From positions 155,520,501 through 155,584,500 of the forward strand of contig CM059582.1 in assembly GCA_030407085.1 (NCBI GenBank): a DNA stretch of 64,000 nt, written 5' to 3'. The translations under genes were made by a program, and so were the position numbers. Under the pieces are notes generated by a model. The model did not search any database and had not been told where the DNA came from. It saw nothing but the letters and a program-made list of their open reading frames with translations. Below, piece after piece: positions 38,738 through 51,337 of this stretch. Source of the stretch: Trichopria drosophilae. Its lineage: Eukaryota > Arthropoda > Insecta > Hymenoptera > Diapriidae. Every line of letters starts with the position of its first letter. Within the stretch, counting starts at the first letter, position 1.

Positions 38738-38830
38738 GGGCGAAATATCGATCTCGGACGAGTGTAATTGTAACCCTCGCTTCGCTCGTGCGACAAACAT
38801 CGCACTCGTCGAAGATCGATAACTGCGCCC
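38738..38830. repeat. GC-rich hairpin adjoining the dispersed repeat
   Basis: GGGCGAAATATCGATCTCGG and CGACGAGTG-like words on the left pair with CACTCGTCGAAGATCGAT and CTGCGCCC on the right. The loop contains CCTCGCTTCGCTCGTGCGAC. It is a moderately diverged palindrome of about 93 bases, similar in layout to the repeat at 28090-28330. Confidence 0.55.
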
Positions 38831-38889
38831 TTGTTACATAATATACTGTTATAGAAGCAAATGTGTGCATGAAGTTGTTTAACATATAC

Positions 38890-40110
38890 CTTTTATGTAT
38901 ATACGGGAAAATCACTGAACGACGCGCGCGGTCGAAGCCGAGGCCCCCGTGCGAGGGTGCTGAAATGTAAGTGAGCCTTTGGCCATGAGACGAATGTACT
39001 GTTTGTTCGGATACAACAATAATTTCCCAAATATGTCAATATTTTTCTCCCGCATGTTGTTTGCTCCGTTGTTCCATAGCTTAAGAGGGTGTGGGAACCG
39101 CTCATTAGGTGTTTCGTGAAATTTTTAGACGCGGAAGGAGGCAAAGCCGACCACCTCTGGGTCGGTCCTTGCTCTCAGCAAACAAATCAGTCGGGTGAAA
39201 CCGTTTACTTGAGGCGGCTGCTTTGCACCGAAGAAACGCCAAAGACTGCTTTACGGACTATAAACGGCCCATAAAAACGGCCTTTTAAACTCGTTATCGA
39301 GTAAAGCGAACATGCCTGTCGATGGCCATCTTGGGCAAGCGAAAGCATCAGATCGGGAAGACTTAGCCATTTTGGCCACGTGATCAGGAGGGGGAAAAAT
39401 ACCCAGGCTCTGGGAATAGCCGCTACCATTGCGCGCGCGTGTTCAGAGGGAGAATTGCAACAACACGATAATGGGAAGAGTTATACTATCTGAAAAAATA
39501 ATAGAAAGATAAAATAGAAAGAAAAAATAATTGTGAAAAAAAGGTGATGGAGGAAGCCAGTGATAGCGTGCGCGTGAAAATAGTCCGGATTGTGAAAGAA
39601 CACCGCTCGGTTCGTTAGAGTAGAGAAACTTAGTGTTTATGACTAAACGTCTGTAACGCTGACGTCAGGATCGTGTCGGAATGTCGCAAAAAGCGTACAA
39701 AGATTGCGCCTTCTCGTGGGAGAAACTCATAGAGCCGCTTCAAGCCTAAGTTTGAAGTAAGTCCAGACACGAAGATATCTTGCACGCACGACTTGCAAGA
39801 TTCCACACCGGTGAGGTATCCAATAGTGACTGGTACATAGCGATATCAGGCGCTTTCGACATAGATGCACAGGTTTTTGAGCGGAGAATTTTTGCGCGTG
39901 ACACCAAGGGACTTCGAAATGTACCGAGTTCGAGTTTCGGTCATGCATTGACCACCAATCAAAGACTGACGTCTTTCTCTGTCGCAAATTAGCAGCTATA
40001 TAGACGACCACCGGAGTGCGTGCGTTCACCCAGGAGATGAGGACGACCTTGGTCAACATCGATCCTACCATGGGACTGCTACCGCAAGAACAAGTATTTG
40101 GTGGCATGTA
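38890..40110. mobile_element. Decayed 5' part of a gypsy-like retroelement (probable)
   Basis: GC content and CG frequency rise at about 38915 and stay high through 41640, a composition block matching the integrase remnant downstream. Frames of 60-126 codons occur on both strands but all are interrupted, and none gives a clear reverse transcriptase or protease motif. I could not find matching long terminal repeats at the two ends. Assignment to the same element rests on composition and position. Confidence 0.35.
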
Positions 40111-40440
40111 GTGTTATTTATATATAAATTAAAGAGGTTACGAACGGTCGACGACAAAAATGTTGCACGAACCTGTCAGCCCTTCGTTTTGTTTCAGTGG
40201 GACACACCAGAGTACCTGTTCACCAACAATGGGAAGGAGTTCAAGAACTACGTGATGGATAAGATGCTTCTTGGGAACGGTGTGCGGGCAACCACTAACC
40301 CGTCGTACCACCCACATACCAAACCAGTGGAGAGAACGAACCGGACGCTGAAAACAATGATCCATGCATTCGTCGGGGCTGGACACCAAGATCGGATCCT
40401 GCATCTGTCCGAGCTTCAGAATGATGGGACTATCACATGA
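40111..40440 (+). pseudogene. Integrase core fragment of a Ty3/gypsy polyprotein, inactive
   Basis: The frame contains WDTPEYLFTNNGKEF (residues 30-44) and YHPHTKPVERTNRTLKTMI, the second and third blocks of the retroviral-type integrase core (D,D-35-E). The second acidic residue, normally in a DNG motif, is Asn here (residue 39). The final Glu is kept in PVERTNR (residue 74), but spacing is one residue short. The first acidic block and the zinc-binding HHCC part are missing upstream, and the frame stops after LSELQNDGTIT. The first 20 or so residues probably do not belong to the protein. This is a dead fragment of an insertion enzyme. Neighbouring frames carry other broken pieces. Confidence 0.8.
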
Positions 40441-40743
40441 AGATGTGATCAGCATTTTTGAATTTCGGCCGCCACAGTCTATGCTGGTCAAGAACCCCTG
40501 TCGAAGATTGGAGAGAGAAAGCCCCTATTCCGTGCGTTGAATCAGAAGATTGAAAAAACGGTAGGAAGTGGTTAATCGTTCTCCGTGATCTTTTGTGTAG
40601 GTACCAAATCGAACATGCGAGCTCCATCACCGTAGTTCTAATCGTGACAGACGTGTCATCCGGTTATTATGCCGGGAACTTTGCATACATGTCATTGCAA
40701 AAGGCCTTGACCTTTTTGTATTGTCCGTGTTATTTCTCTGTTT

Positions 40744-40830
40744 GTGTATGAGTTACAGGGACGGAGTGGCCGGAAGGGAATGAAGACCCACGTGTCTGAA
40801 TTAAAACGGTACGTTGACCTCCTGATTCTT
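40744..40830 (+). pseudogene. C-terminal polyprotein fragment of the gypsy-like element
   Basis: In frame, YELQGRSGRK followed by KTHVSELKRYVDL resembles the end of gypsy Pol proteins, where a YEL...HVSDLKPYV-type stretch follows the integrase. It lies 300 bases downstream of the integrase core in the same direction, as expected, with frame breaks between. It supports one decayed element in plus orientation. Confidence 0.55.
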
Positions 40831-41129
40831 GGCGAGTCTACAATTAATCCTGGACTGATTTTTGGTTATAGGCATCTTCAATGTCGGTATCACCGACTCG
40901 GTGCCCTTGGCGAGGTGCGAGAATGTATTCTTCAATGAAGAGGTAGGAGCAGAGATCGGGCTCCGATCCAAGGAGAGACCAGTGTCGGGACTATTTGCCC
41001 CGTCAGTGATTGTCATTATGGGGACACCCCATGAATCCACCAGTGCGGCAGCGAGTGTTCGGTGATCTACCGAATCTACCGAACAAAATGGACAAGTATC
41101 TATCCCTAGACTGCTGCTTAAACCGCTGA

Positions 41130-41320
41130 GAAAAGCGCACCTATGCCGGAAGAGTCCAGTGCCGAAGACCCGGTCCTTCTGCATCAAATGAGGATGCTCA
41201 CACCATCCCATTGAAGGATGTCCGCGATGTGGGGCGTGGTACCACGAGTGTATTACTCGTGGAACTATGACCGCCTGCAGTCGGTCAGTCATGGAAAGGA
41301 AGATACCACAAAGATCTCGT
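41130..41320 (+). pseudogene. Cys/His-rich fragment, possibly a zinc-binding domain
   Basis: One frame reads AHLCRKSPVPKTRSFCIK, then a stop codon (TGA) where the pattern suggests a Cys, then GCSHHPIEGCPRCGAWYHEC. The spacing CPRC...YHEC resembles a treble-clef or PHD-like metal site, though H-x-C is tighter than usual. It is broken and lies in the same GC-rich block as the gypsy fragments. What it did is unknown. Confidence 0.35.
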
Positions 41321-41440
41321 CGCTAGATGACAAGACACCGTCGGAGGTGAGAGATGGAGAAATCGATTCAGTTTGTCCGCATTCAGGTCGCGGTCAATTT
41401 CCCACAGCCAGAGGCGGGAGAGAATGCGGCTGCTGGATAT

Positions 41441-41638
41441 CCTGAAGAGAATGGAATCTGCGACATCCTGAAGAAGATGAGGCTACTCGATACCGCCTGC
41501 TGAGAACGGGGCACGTGAGCCCCAAACAACAGCGGGTTCAAGAAGACCTGGGCTGGAAGAAGGGCAGGGCGAAAACCCAACCTGAGGGCGAAACGTCGGA
41601 AGACGACCGACTACAAGGACTATTAAAATTTTTAATCT
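41441..41638 (+). pseudogene. Trailing open segment of the retroelement block
   Basis: An open stretch without ATG encodes a charged peptide (EDEATRYRLLRTGHV near the start, QPEGETSEDDRLQ near the end) and stops at the point where composition returns to AT-rich. It probably marks the 3' edge of the retroelement coding block. No domain is recognised. Confidence 0.3.
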
Positions 41639-41639
41639 A

Positions 41640-44600
41640 GTAACTTCGGAATATCGAAAATCGCCGCAACAAGTGAACAGTGAAACAAGATTACAAAAAA
41701 GTAGCTGTAACCCTCCGTAAAATATAGCTTATTTGAAAACTGGTTTGTCGTAATTTAACAATTTTAATAGGTAAACAATTCCTCAAAAAGTGATAGGAGC
41801 GCCATCTATGCTTAGCGCCATCGATCCTTATTGCTATTTAAGATTTCCGATCCTCATCGTGACCCACGTGCCTCAAAAAGATAGATTTTTGAAAAATCAT
41901 TCGACTGAAAATGAGGGGAAATAAGCAATACAGGGGAGGAATAAATATGGAGTGACGAAGTTCAGGAGGAATTGAATATTGTCAATCTTAAAAGAGAAAA
42001 AATATTATATTTACTTTGAACACGGTGCACTTAAACGTACAATTCGTAGCTCCAAATGTTTGGATTAGTATTTTTGCTATAGAAGTATAATAAAGTGCTT
42101 ATTTTACAGTAATAAACAAATATCCAAACCTTTATAAAGTTTAAAGAATACAGAATTATCGGAATTTCTCTTTCGATCAAAACAACCTTCATTTGTAGAA
42201 ATCACCATACATTACCTTGTTGAAAATTATAAATGTTAGTATTCCAGAGTTTTAATGTTCCTATAATAAAATAACATCGAATAAAACATAAGAATAGATA
42301 GCACTATGAACAGCACAAAAAGACCAGTTTAGAGGTTAACAGTCAGCTAGATGTAACTTAAATTGGAAGTGATTATGTCAACACTATTCAGATTCGAGAT
42401 TCAGGATGTGGAAATGACGAGCAGAGAGAGAGAACAAGAAGATTATAACGAAGCACAGAGAACAATGAGGCTCTTCCTACCACCGCTTAGATAAAATAGA
42501 ATTACATTCGATACATGTTTCTATTTTAAATTGAAGTTAAATTATGCTTTTAGTACGGAAATTCGATAATGTTCAATTTACATCATACATAATGCTATTA
42601 TGTTACATAATAAATGGAATATTATTGATTGTATTATTTTCGAAAGAATCAGAACTGATGAATCGGTTTATAGATTGTAGATAAATAATTTCAATAGTTT
42701 GCTAAGTAATTAAAATGAAAAAACATTTAAAATTAAACGTTTAAAATATGAACATAACATTAATTTTAAACGAAATTTCACTTATATGCCTTGAAAACGG
42801 TAAAATCCAGTACAATTTCTATAATCTTTTAGCGTTACAGAAATTTCCCTTGATTTTTCAGACAATGCCACTTCCTTTGATTTCCTACACATAACTTCAC
42901 TTTTCCTAAAAGGTTTTTCTGATTTGTAATACTTTCACGAGAAATCAAAGGCTATTTTCACGAGGGCAATTGCTGAGAATAAATGTATTAAAATACGGTG
43001 CTACATTCAAACGAAATCAATTGTGAAAAACAGATTTGTGAGATCGATATACTATTCTACGTAAGACAATGACAATTAGCTAGTCTTCATTTGTACTCTA
43101 TTATTATATCTTCATGAAAAATAGTGTAATTAACTATTCTAAGAAATAATATTAGTTACACATCTCGATTCTTATCGATGTATGACCATTTAAATTAAAC
43201 TATCGTTAATATTTTACATTGTGTTATCGCAATTTCATTGAACGCGTCAATGTAATTCTCAGTGATGGTTACGTTAGTTAAGTATTAATTTTCTATTTCA
43301 ATCAGAATGAGCACGTATATTCACCAGGGAATATTTGCTATCTAGGGGTTTGACTCTTGGATCCGAGATATTCGCTTCGACGATCTCTCATTTCAAGACT
43401 GCATTAAACGTTTACACTAATTACTGCATTGAGAATCTGATATAGGACTTTGCTATTATATAGATTATTGTCGTATTATGTTAATATATATTACACAATC
43501 TTATTGCAGCATGGTATTTTTTATAGCGTACACGAAGTTGCAATCACAATTTTTACCTGGGTAATTTTTCATATTTCCTATATGTAGTTAGGAACTTTTA
43601 GTTTGACAGGTTAGATATTTGATAACCTTTTGGCCGAAATTGGGATGGAAAAATAAACCCTGGAATACCCCTCAAGTTCCAAAATTAATCAGGCATTTCT
43701 ATTAAGATCACCGTCATGCAGACGAAATCATGTAATCATTTTTTGTCATAATTACTGTTCGATGGTACCTATACATGGTACTATAAGGCACCCGAAGAGT
43801 ACGCGTGGCCATCGGTAAGTATTTTTAGATACGTCTTAAAAATGGCATCATTTTCATTTTACTATAAATTTATAAATTCTTGGTATAACTGCTACAGCAT
43901 ATGCTAATTGCTACTGTATGCCAGCTGAAACAACACTACCACATAATTATAAGACTATTAAATGATGTTTCTAAGGCACTTAGTGAAATAATATTAATAT
44001 TTCATAAGTATCTGTTTTAATATATCATTTACATTTCCGGAAAAATTATATTCCATGCTACAACCGCACGAAAATTTACGCTGTGAACAATGATCTTTGT
44101 AAAAAAGGTAACTTTGTACAAAAATGTAGGTTGTAGAAGCCTGAAAAAAAAAATGATAAAGCTTGACTCTATGAGGAAGGTTCTTCCCTTTATTCTATTT
44201 TACTAACTGTACAAAAGTATCTTATATACTAAATTTATATAATAAAAATGAACATAAAATAAATAATAGACTTTGCTCGAATTAGAAAATTGAAATAAAA
44301 ATTAAATACTGATTACTTTATTATGTTGCTCACTTTTGGGGAAATTAAATATTGTTTCAAATATTCCTACTATTTTAATTTAACTTGCTAGTAATTATTT
44401 GTGCACGCCTTTTTCTTCTTAATATGTACTATTAACTAATATAAAACTTTATTTCAGATATTATAGCCATAGGTGCATATCTTTTTGTTTACAATTGCCA
44501 CTGCATTCGAAACAAACCAATATATTAATGGGCAGAAACACACCTTAATTTAAACGCAAATTGCCTGAATAGAATCTCTGGTTCAAGCGGACAAAAATTA

Positions 44601-45998
44601 AAAATGTAACTAATTTGAATGGAATTAATTTTTTTTTTTTTTGTAGTGAAAAATGATAACTGTTTAATTTTTAATTTTATTCAAACAGTTAATAACGTAG
44701 AAAAATATCAGAGGTTTTGAGATATGTTGTGAGAATTTAAACATATGGGCAATACCATTCGTAAAATCAGTACAACAATTACTATAAATTTTACTCCTGA
44801 TTGCTTGCTATACATCACGGCATAAAATTTACTGCTCTGTGTAAACTCATTGCGTGAATCTGTGGTCCGCGTGTTTAACTGCACACGTACATTTATACTT
44901 TTGTTTGGTTTATAAATATGAAAGAGATTAATTTGAGTACAAACCATATCTAACAATGAAACTAACATCTAGTGGTAATATACGTTTTATTTAGCAATAC
45001 AGACATTGCTCTGAGGATTATAGAGCCATATTTAAACTTATGTAACTTTCTGAGCCTCTATTATAAATTTATTATTGCAACCACGAGATTAATATTCATT
45101 CTCAAGGTTAGTATTTCTTCTTTGGTGTTCCTTTTTTTATTTTTGCATATTTTCACGAACATTCGCATCTTTATAATTTGAAAAATAGATGTTCAACGAT
45201 TCTACTGCAGATTCCACATTGGATATTATAAGCATTCCAATACTGAGCAACATTGATTTCGCGAGTCAGTATTTTAATGAATGTGACTAATTTACCAAAT
45301 ACTAACAATGTTTGCCATGAAGTAATATTTTTCTAAATTCGTGCCGTTGTTGGTGATTTTATCCCCTCTCCACGTCTATTATTTAAATCTGATAATATAG
45401 TTCATAGAATCATTTCAGCTTGTCTTTTCAAGATTGTAGTTTTAATTTTAAGCAAATTTGAAAAGATAAATATGTTAATATAGTTAAGGATAGTTTACAG
45501 CAATGTGAAACCAAAATTTTACTCACAAAAATGTTAATTTTCTTTAATATTCAAAATAATGAAAATCTTTAGTAAGTGAATATCTGGTGCTTAGTTTTAA
45601 AATTTCTATATTGATGTACGTAACTTGCTGCTTGCATTATTATTTGTAGTAACTAAAGAACATAAAAAGTCATTTTCTAACGGAATTTTATAGTATTGAG
45701 GCTTTGCATATGCAGTACTGGGAACTCAGATTCTATACAACATAAATTGTAGAATAAATACTGGCCGATATTGACGATAATTTTAGAATTTAAACTAAAA
45801 CATAAGTATTTTCTTGTAATTAATCGTGCAGAATTGCCCAACCACGAATATGTCTTGTATCATACAGTATAATAATTTGTGGTTTGCGGTCTTATATACT
45901 TGTATGTAATTGCATTAAATTTTTATTACTCTTTTTAATGAGGTATTATTGAAAAGCAATATATGTATTAGAGTACCGGATTGACAAGATAGTTGATG
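41640..45998. other. AT-rich non-coding stretch
   Basis: No supported gene. At 42836-42970, several TTTCCCTTGATTTTTC / CCTTTGATTTCC words recur and may be an old repeat. Open frames at 44708-44968 and 44972-45181 are chance-like. Confidence 0.45.
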
Positions 45999-46368
45999 CA
46001 CTGAAAAAATCCTTAGTTGATTTGACTATTTTATAACTACTGAAGGTATTTCAATAAATCCTCAACGGAATTTTATAGGTTATAGTTACAACCATAAAGG
46101 AGTTAAATCAACAAAAAATATAGTTATGGAAACGACATTTTTGCAGGTAATTCGACTACATTAAAAACATTTTTTAGTGTCTAACTACCTATAAACTATT
46201 CAACATGCTGGAGCGATATATTTTTTCAATTGAATTTAGCAAAACTATATTTTTAGTTGATTTAACTACTTTACGGTAGTAACTGCAACTTACAACATTT
46301 TCTTGAAGCGTATCGAACTACTCTGCGTAGTTAAAAAGTAGTCAAATCAACAACTAAATTTGTTCGTT
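45999..46368. mobile_element. Foldback element with CACTGAAAAAAT left end
   Basis: The left part holds CTTAGTTGATTTGACTATTT and the right part its counterpart, AAAGTAGTCAAATCAACAAC. Further TAGTTGATTTAACTACTTT words lie between, so the whole is a degenerate palindrome. The left terminus resembles the CACTGAGAAAAG end of the 59867-60268 element. The right terminus is too altered to give a target duplication. No coding capacity. Confidence 0.6.
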
Positions 46369-48049
46369 TCGAAGGTTCTGTCTTTAGGGCAGAAATCCAT
46401 TATACCCTGGGACATGTTCTTTACCGATATTAATTTAAAGAATGTGAATATGTAAACTGCTGAAAATGGACCAATGAAAAAATTGCAATTGTAATTTGTA
46501 TTAAATGAGATATTGCTTTTTTTTAAATTTTATGGTCATTTCAGAGAAGCATAAGGCATTCTCATATTAACATTAACATTGTTGTTGATCATTTTAAATA
46601 CAAAATGTATAATTGCTATAATTTTCTTTACCAGAAATGTCTCAAACAACCTCGAAATATCACAAGATAATTCTTAGATGCCTAATTCACAGACTTCATT
46701 TTATGTATGTAGTATCTACATAGATACTTCAGAATAGCTTCGGATAATATGCATATTTCCTATGAATAGTTTACATTTTGGATTTGTATGTATTAGCCTA
46801 AAATTGATTAGATCTTCGAAGTCAGTTTGTAATGTTTATAAGGAATTACTGGAAAATATATTTCACTTATCATATGAAATAGTCTTATTGAAATGCAGGG
46901 CATCATTTTGCTTTATCCATATTGTAAAGTATTAACACAAGTACCTGCGGACTCAACAGTGGATGGGGCGGGGCGTTTGCTACCATTTCAATACATATAA
47001 AAATATTCACTTTATTTTTGCTTAGAAGGTGCACGGTCTCATATATATTAAAAGTTCAAGAGCGACAAAAGTATGTAAATATGAAAATTTACCTTTTTCA
47101 TTTAATTAATTTGAGTTAAGTTAGTATAGTTAATAAAATTTTAAACATCTTAAAACCAATTTTTTTTAATTCATCGATAGCCCAATTCGAAGAAATTTTC
47201 GTTATTGATATAAAATTGTTAGTGTTATGTACTAAATACCTTAGTCCGAAGACATATGAAGGTTTTCGCCTACAGTCATTTTGTATAAACAATTACATGA
47301 TGATTTTACTTGTTATCTTTAAATGCGTAAGCTTATACCAAAAGTCAATATATGAAAAATCGTACTTACGACATTTGCTTCAATTATATATAAATTAAAA
47401 AATTCAAATGACTTTAAAGGCTCAAATTAAATGGCCAAATTCCATTTTGTACTCTGATTCTAGTCTTATATCTCTACTTTATAGAATTTGGACTTGCCAA
47501 ATGCTTCAGCTGATAATTCTATCGAGTCCATTATCTTTTTGAAGTATTAACCCATTAACGTCGATTAGCGGAACTTTACTATTACTTAGTGGAGTAGAGC
47601 AGATTCATAGAAAGTGATTATCGTAGTTAAATAATGATTCGACAAATGAATGGTTAACTTTAGATCCATATATTGATATTTATGTTTTTTCTGCGCTTGC
47701 TAAACATTCCTGTACGCATCTGGGTAATACAATTTTAAATGTCAGGATCGTTTTACCAATATAGTATAAAGGTTTGCTTGAATTTTTATGCGAAACTAAG
47801 AACTTCATAATCCATCAGTCTGTCAGCATACATCATGGTGCATTTATTTTGGCATGGTACACGAATGTAGGTCAGTTAGTTTCCGACTTTTCTGTAAATC
47901 GACACAATTGTGGTGTTATAACATAAGCATGTTAAAAGTTTACGTTTTATTTGCTCGCAGTTAGTGACGGTGGGAGAATGGTAGTGTAACTAGTTTCAGA
48001 ACTCTTAAAAGGAGCTTAACTTCGTGCATAAAATTAAGGAATTGTAATT
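46369..48049. other. AT-rich non-coding stretch
   Basis: No gene supported. It contains a solo end of the piggyBac-type family at 47548-47563. Confidence 0.45.
47548..47563 (+). repeat. Solo end of the piggyBac-type MITE family
   Basis: TTAACCCATTAACGTC matches the TTAA site plus first 12 bases of the 29663-30041 element exactly. After that the sequence diverges (GATTAGCGG), and no inverted right end was found nearby. It may be a truncated copy or a relative with the same terminus. Confidence 0.5.
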
Positions 48050-48300
48050 GTGGGCGACGTCGCATCGCGCGGTAGCTTTTCTCTGTCTTGTTCGCGGTTG
48101 AACACTTTTTTTCTTAGTATACCGCCCATGTTGTAGTACACTCCCGCCTCCCATCTGCGTCGCCTGGTCGATGAAGCTCTAGGAAGATACAATTTGCGGC
48201 CGCTAACTTTCGTTTCGAAAGCTGCGGTTACCGAGATACATCTCTCTCTTTCCTTTACTCTCGCTCCCCTGCACTCTCTCTATCTCTCTTACTTTATAAT
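48050..48300. other. GC-richer block with CT-rich tract
   Basis: The first part has many CG dinucleotides (GACGTCGCATCGCGCGG, GCGGCCGC). The second part (48240-48292) is a run of CTCT words that read GAGAGAGAT on the minus strand, the kind of sequence bound by GAGA-type factors in insects. It could be a promoter or regulatory island, but no transcription unit can be attached to it. Confidence 0.3.
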
Positions 48301-48656
48301 TATACCTCCATTAATTTCTGTTTTCGTTATTGATTTGAAAAGGATTGTAAAAGCACTTGACATATAAAAATGCTTTTTAAAAAATTAATCTATTTGTCAC
48401 AACCAGTACCACCCACCCGTGAATATCCTCTCTATTAATTTGAGGAGACAACTGGTAATTCTTCAATAAAATCCCATCATAATCAGTAAAAGACTTTCGG
48501 TAATAGAATGTACAAAACCCCTACATCGTTTCGGCACATAGCATTTATATATTGCCACATTCATTTTCACGTCCAGTACAATTAACGCTCAATGTTGACC
48601 AATTTATAATGTCTCAGCACCCTTCTGTTGACTTGCGGGGATTTGCGAATAAAGCT

Positions 48657-48909
48657 CTACAAATTTTCAGCATGCATGTTAAAGTTGGCAACTTCCGTTT
48701 GTGTTCGTAACATTCGTACGTAATTCGATTGTTGTCGCTGCCCTCCAATATTCTCGGTAATATGCAGATTGTCCCATACGGTTCTCAAAGCTCTTGAAAC
48801 GTAACATTTGATGATGAAACGTGAGACGAATGCATTGCGTGCCAAGCATTTGATTATCGTCGCAACAATAACTGCCTTGAAACGTCGCAAATCGGCAAAC
48901 GAAACTCAC
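48657..48909 (-). other. Overlapping 76-77 codon frames, unassigned
   Basis: Two different minus-strand frames are open over the same 230 bases and GC is nearer average. One product contains QSAYYREYWRAATT. Neither shows a known domain. It could be a decayed transposon frame with a frameshift. Listed as a candidate only. Confidence 0.2.
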
Positions 48910-49841
48910 CAGCTACGAATAGGGTGTCCTATCATTTGACGTTCAGTTTATTTCAAGTGTCATCGCTTTTTATAAAGAAATTGAATTGTAACTTAATACG
49001 GTTTAGTTATGATGATTTTTTACACCAAGTCACCTTCACCGCCGGTGTCAATATTTTTATAATAACGGGTTATGAACAATTATGAATATTTATGCAGAAC
49101 ATCTGCAATTGATGTGGCATCATGTGGGCAAAAGAAGGATACCCGCCAGAAATGACAGGGCTAGCTACACAACAAAATAGTGGATTTTTTGAATGAAAGG
49201 ATATTGTAAAAAAAAAGTCAAGAACTTCATGCAGTGGTCACAATTTCAGACTTTTTTTTAAACGAACTGACAAACCGGCTATGTTACAGGCATATCAATA
49301 ATAAAACTAATAGCGCCTGCAACGAAAATTCGTTAATTCAATATTGTTTGTTCTATTAGTTTTTACTTATTTTAGTATTTTTGTTAAGTTTTAGTAGGGT
49401 TTTGTTCCGAATAGCCACAGTCAAGTCAAAGAAATATGTTTCGTTCAATTTTATAGTTTTTAGTTGAAGTGCCGTCAAGAAATCAATGCAACCATACGAA
49501 TGATGAATTTATACATTCATTACCACTGGCGAACGATTCTGTGGTCTAATGTTTATGTGATTATTGTGTGATTAAATGGTCCGTCACATTAGACTGATCG
49601 ATGTATAGCCATTGTTGTTTGCATTTGATTACAAATATACCGACTACATATAGGTATACTAATACTGGCATAATGTTTCAGAAAAATAACATAATTGTCT
49701 ATAGAATCTGCCCAATAAGCACCAATACGTTCCAAATTGTAATAAGTATGTATTATCTAGTTTTGCTTAGTGCGTGATTAAAGCCGACTATTGGAATCAT
49801 CCAACGCTCGATGGATCGTAACGGTTTTTCAATAGGACACA
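48910..49841. other. Non-coding stretch
   Basis: No supported gene. The last 150 bases may weakly continue the transposon homology that is clear from 49842 onward. Confidence 0.4.
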
Positions 49842-50010
49842 GTGAGCTTCAAGCATCTTTCGGTTAAATGAAAATGGCGATGAAAACTGCCATCAGCACG
49901 TGATTGGTATGTCATTCAAGACCACAAAACCGCTCGTACTTAAATCGTAACTGATCCCGTTTTTGAGAAAATATAAAATTACTATTGTCGAAAAATATAA
50001 GATTTATGAT
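49842..50010 (+). pseudogene. Plus-strand fragment of a decayed coding transposon
   Basis: From GTGAGCTTCAAGCAT through ACTGATCCCGTTTTTGAGAA, this segment matches the reverse complement of 51890-52055 over about 165 bases. Translated in the coding frame it carries stops, but the residues DWYVIQDHK correspond to DWYIIQDHK in the minus-strand copy. Homology stops at about 50005. The equivalent of 51100-51890 is missing here, a deletion of roughly 575 bases relative to the other arm. Confidence 0.6.
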
Positions 50011-50226
50011 TGCTATTCATTGCATTAATTTATTAGTTTACCATTCTCTGCGTAACCCTGAGAGTTGTAAACCAATAAATCACCAACGACGAGGACGTAG
50101 TGGGAGTATAGTTCCATTTTTTTCATATTTTTTATTATTTATTTATTTATTTTTATTTTTTAAATATTTCAAAAATTTTTATTGTTTTTGGTTATTTTAT
50201 TCTTTTTTTTTTAATTTTGTTATTAT

Positions 50227-51087
50227 TTTGAAACAAATTTGGATAAACCTTCGGATGACGCACCTGTTTGAAATAAAAAAATCGGCTACATGTTCTCAAT
50301 GTATTTTGGACTCCTGATAACGAATATCGCAATAAAAACTGGCGGTCGGGTGTATTAAAGCCGCTATCTTGAAAAAATAGCAAAAAAAACTTTTTTTTTT
50401 AGTTTTTTGCATTTATGTCGATAAATACGCATCGGACCACAAAATATTTCCAACAAAAGTTGTAGACCACAAAATTATTGATAAAATAGGTTATATACAT
50501 TTTGTTCGTAATTGCGACAGCAAGCCCATAAATGAGGGATGAACATTGACATGATGGGTTTCTACCTGGTACTAGATATAAATAATTTTCTAATCGATTA
50601 AAACTAACCTCCAACCATAGCACATGGGTTTAATTATCAGTCATACCTCCGCCCCCCAGACCCCCCTTTGTATACTTACCTAACCTCCAACCACAGAGGT
50701 ATGGATGATAATTAAACCCATGTGCTATCTGAATGGTTGGAGGTTAGACTAGACTCCGCCTCCCAGACCCCCTCTTTACTACAAACATAAGACACCCAGA
50801 CGAATAATTATTCACTTTCATCACTATTTTTTGGGCTTCCTGTTGCGATTAGGACAAAAATGTATTCAACCTTTTTCGTACAAAATTTCATGCTCTACAT
50901 TTTTTTGTTTAAAACATTTTTTCGCAAGGTTCGTACATTTTATGATATATGCAAAAAACTAAAAAAAAACGCGTTTTTTGCCTGTTTTTTCGAAAATTTT
51001 CAGAAGGTCAAAATACATCAAATGCACCTCGTCGATTTTTCGATTTCGAACAGGTGCGTCATCCGAAGGTTTACCCAAAATTGAAAC
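50227..51087. repeat. 860-bp imperfect palindrome between the two transposon copies
   Basis: Left arm 50227-50545 and right arm 50818-51087 are inverted copies. Shared blocks in order are GTAAACCTTCGGATGACGCA, TGTATTTTGGACTCCTGA, TTTTTTAGTTTTTTGCAT, then ATTGCGACAGCAAGCCC. At the centre a tighter hairpin (50605-50746) pairs TAACCTCCAACCATAGCACA with its complement. C-rich stretches (CCCCCCAGACCCCCC, CCTCCCAGACCCCC) sit in the loop and flank. Open frames at 49985-50623 and 50860-51149 run through this and are not genes. Confidence 0.75.
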
Positions 51088-51337
51088 ATAGTATTCGTTT
51101 CATAATTACAAATATCCATGTAACATTTTTAGACTGTAAAATAGTTTAAAAGATTTAAAAAATAATTATACAAAATTTTAATTTTAACAACCATATGAAT
51201 GGATTTTTAAAGCTTTTACATGATTTTAGCATCGGGAAATGTTACATGGACTTTTGTAATGATGAGCCGAAATAAAATTAATATAAAATATTCTTTTTTT
51301 ATGTTTGATCGTATTTTATTAACTTATTTATGTTTTT

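Noticed and set aside
38890..41640. Intact retrotransposon with long terminal repeats
   Set aside because: No matching terminal repeats were found, no reverse transcriptase or protease motif was visible, and the integrase is mutated and fragmented.
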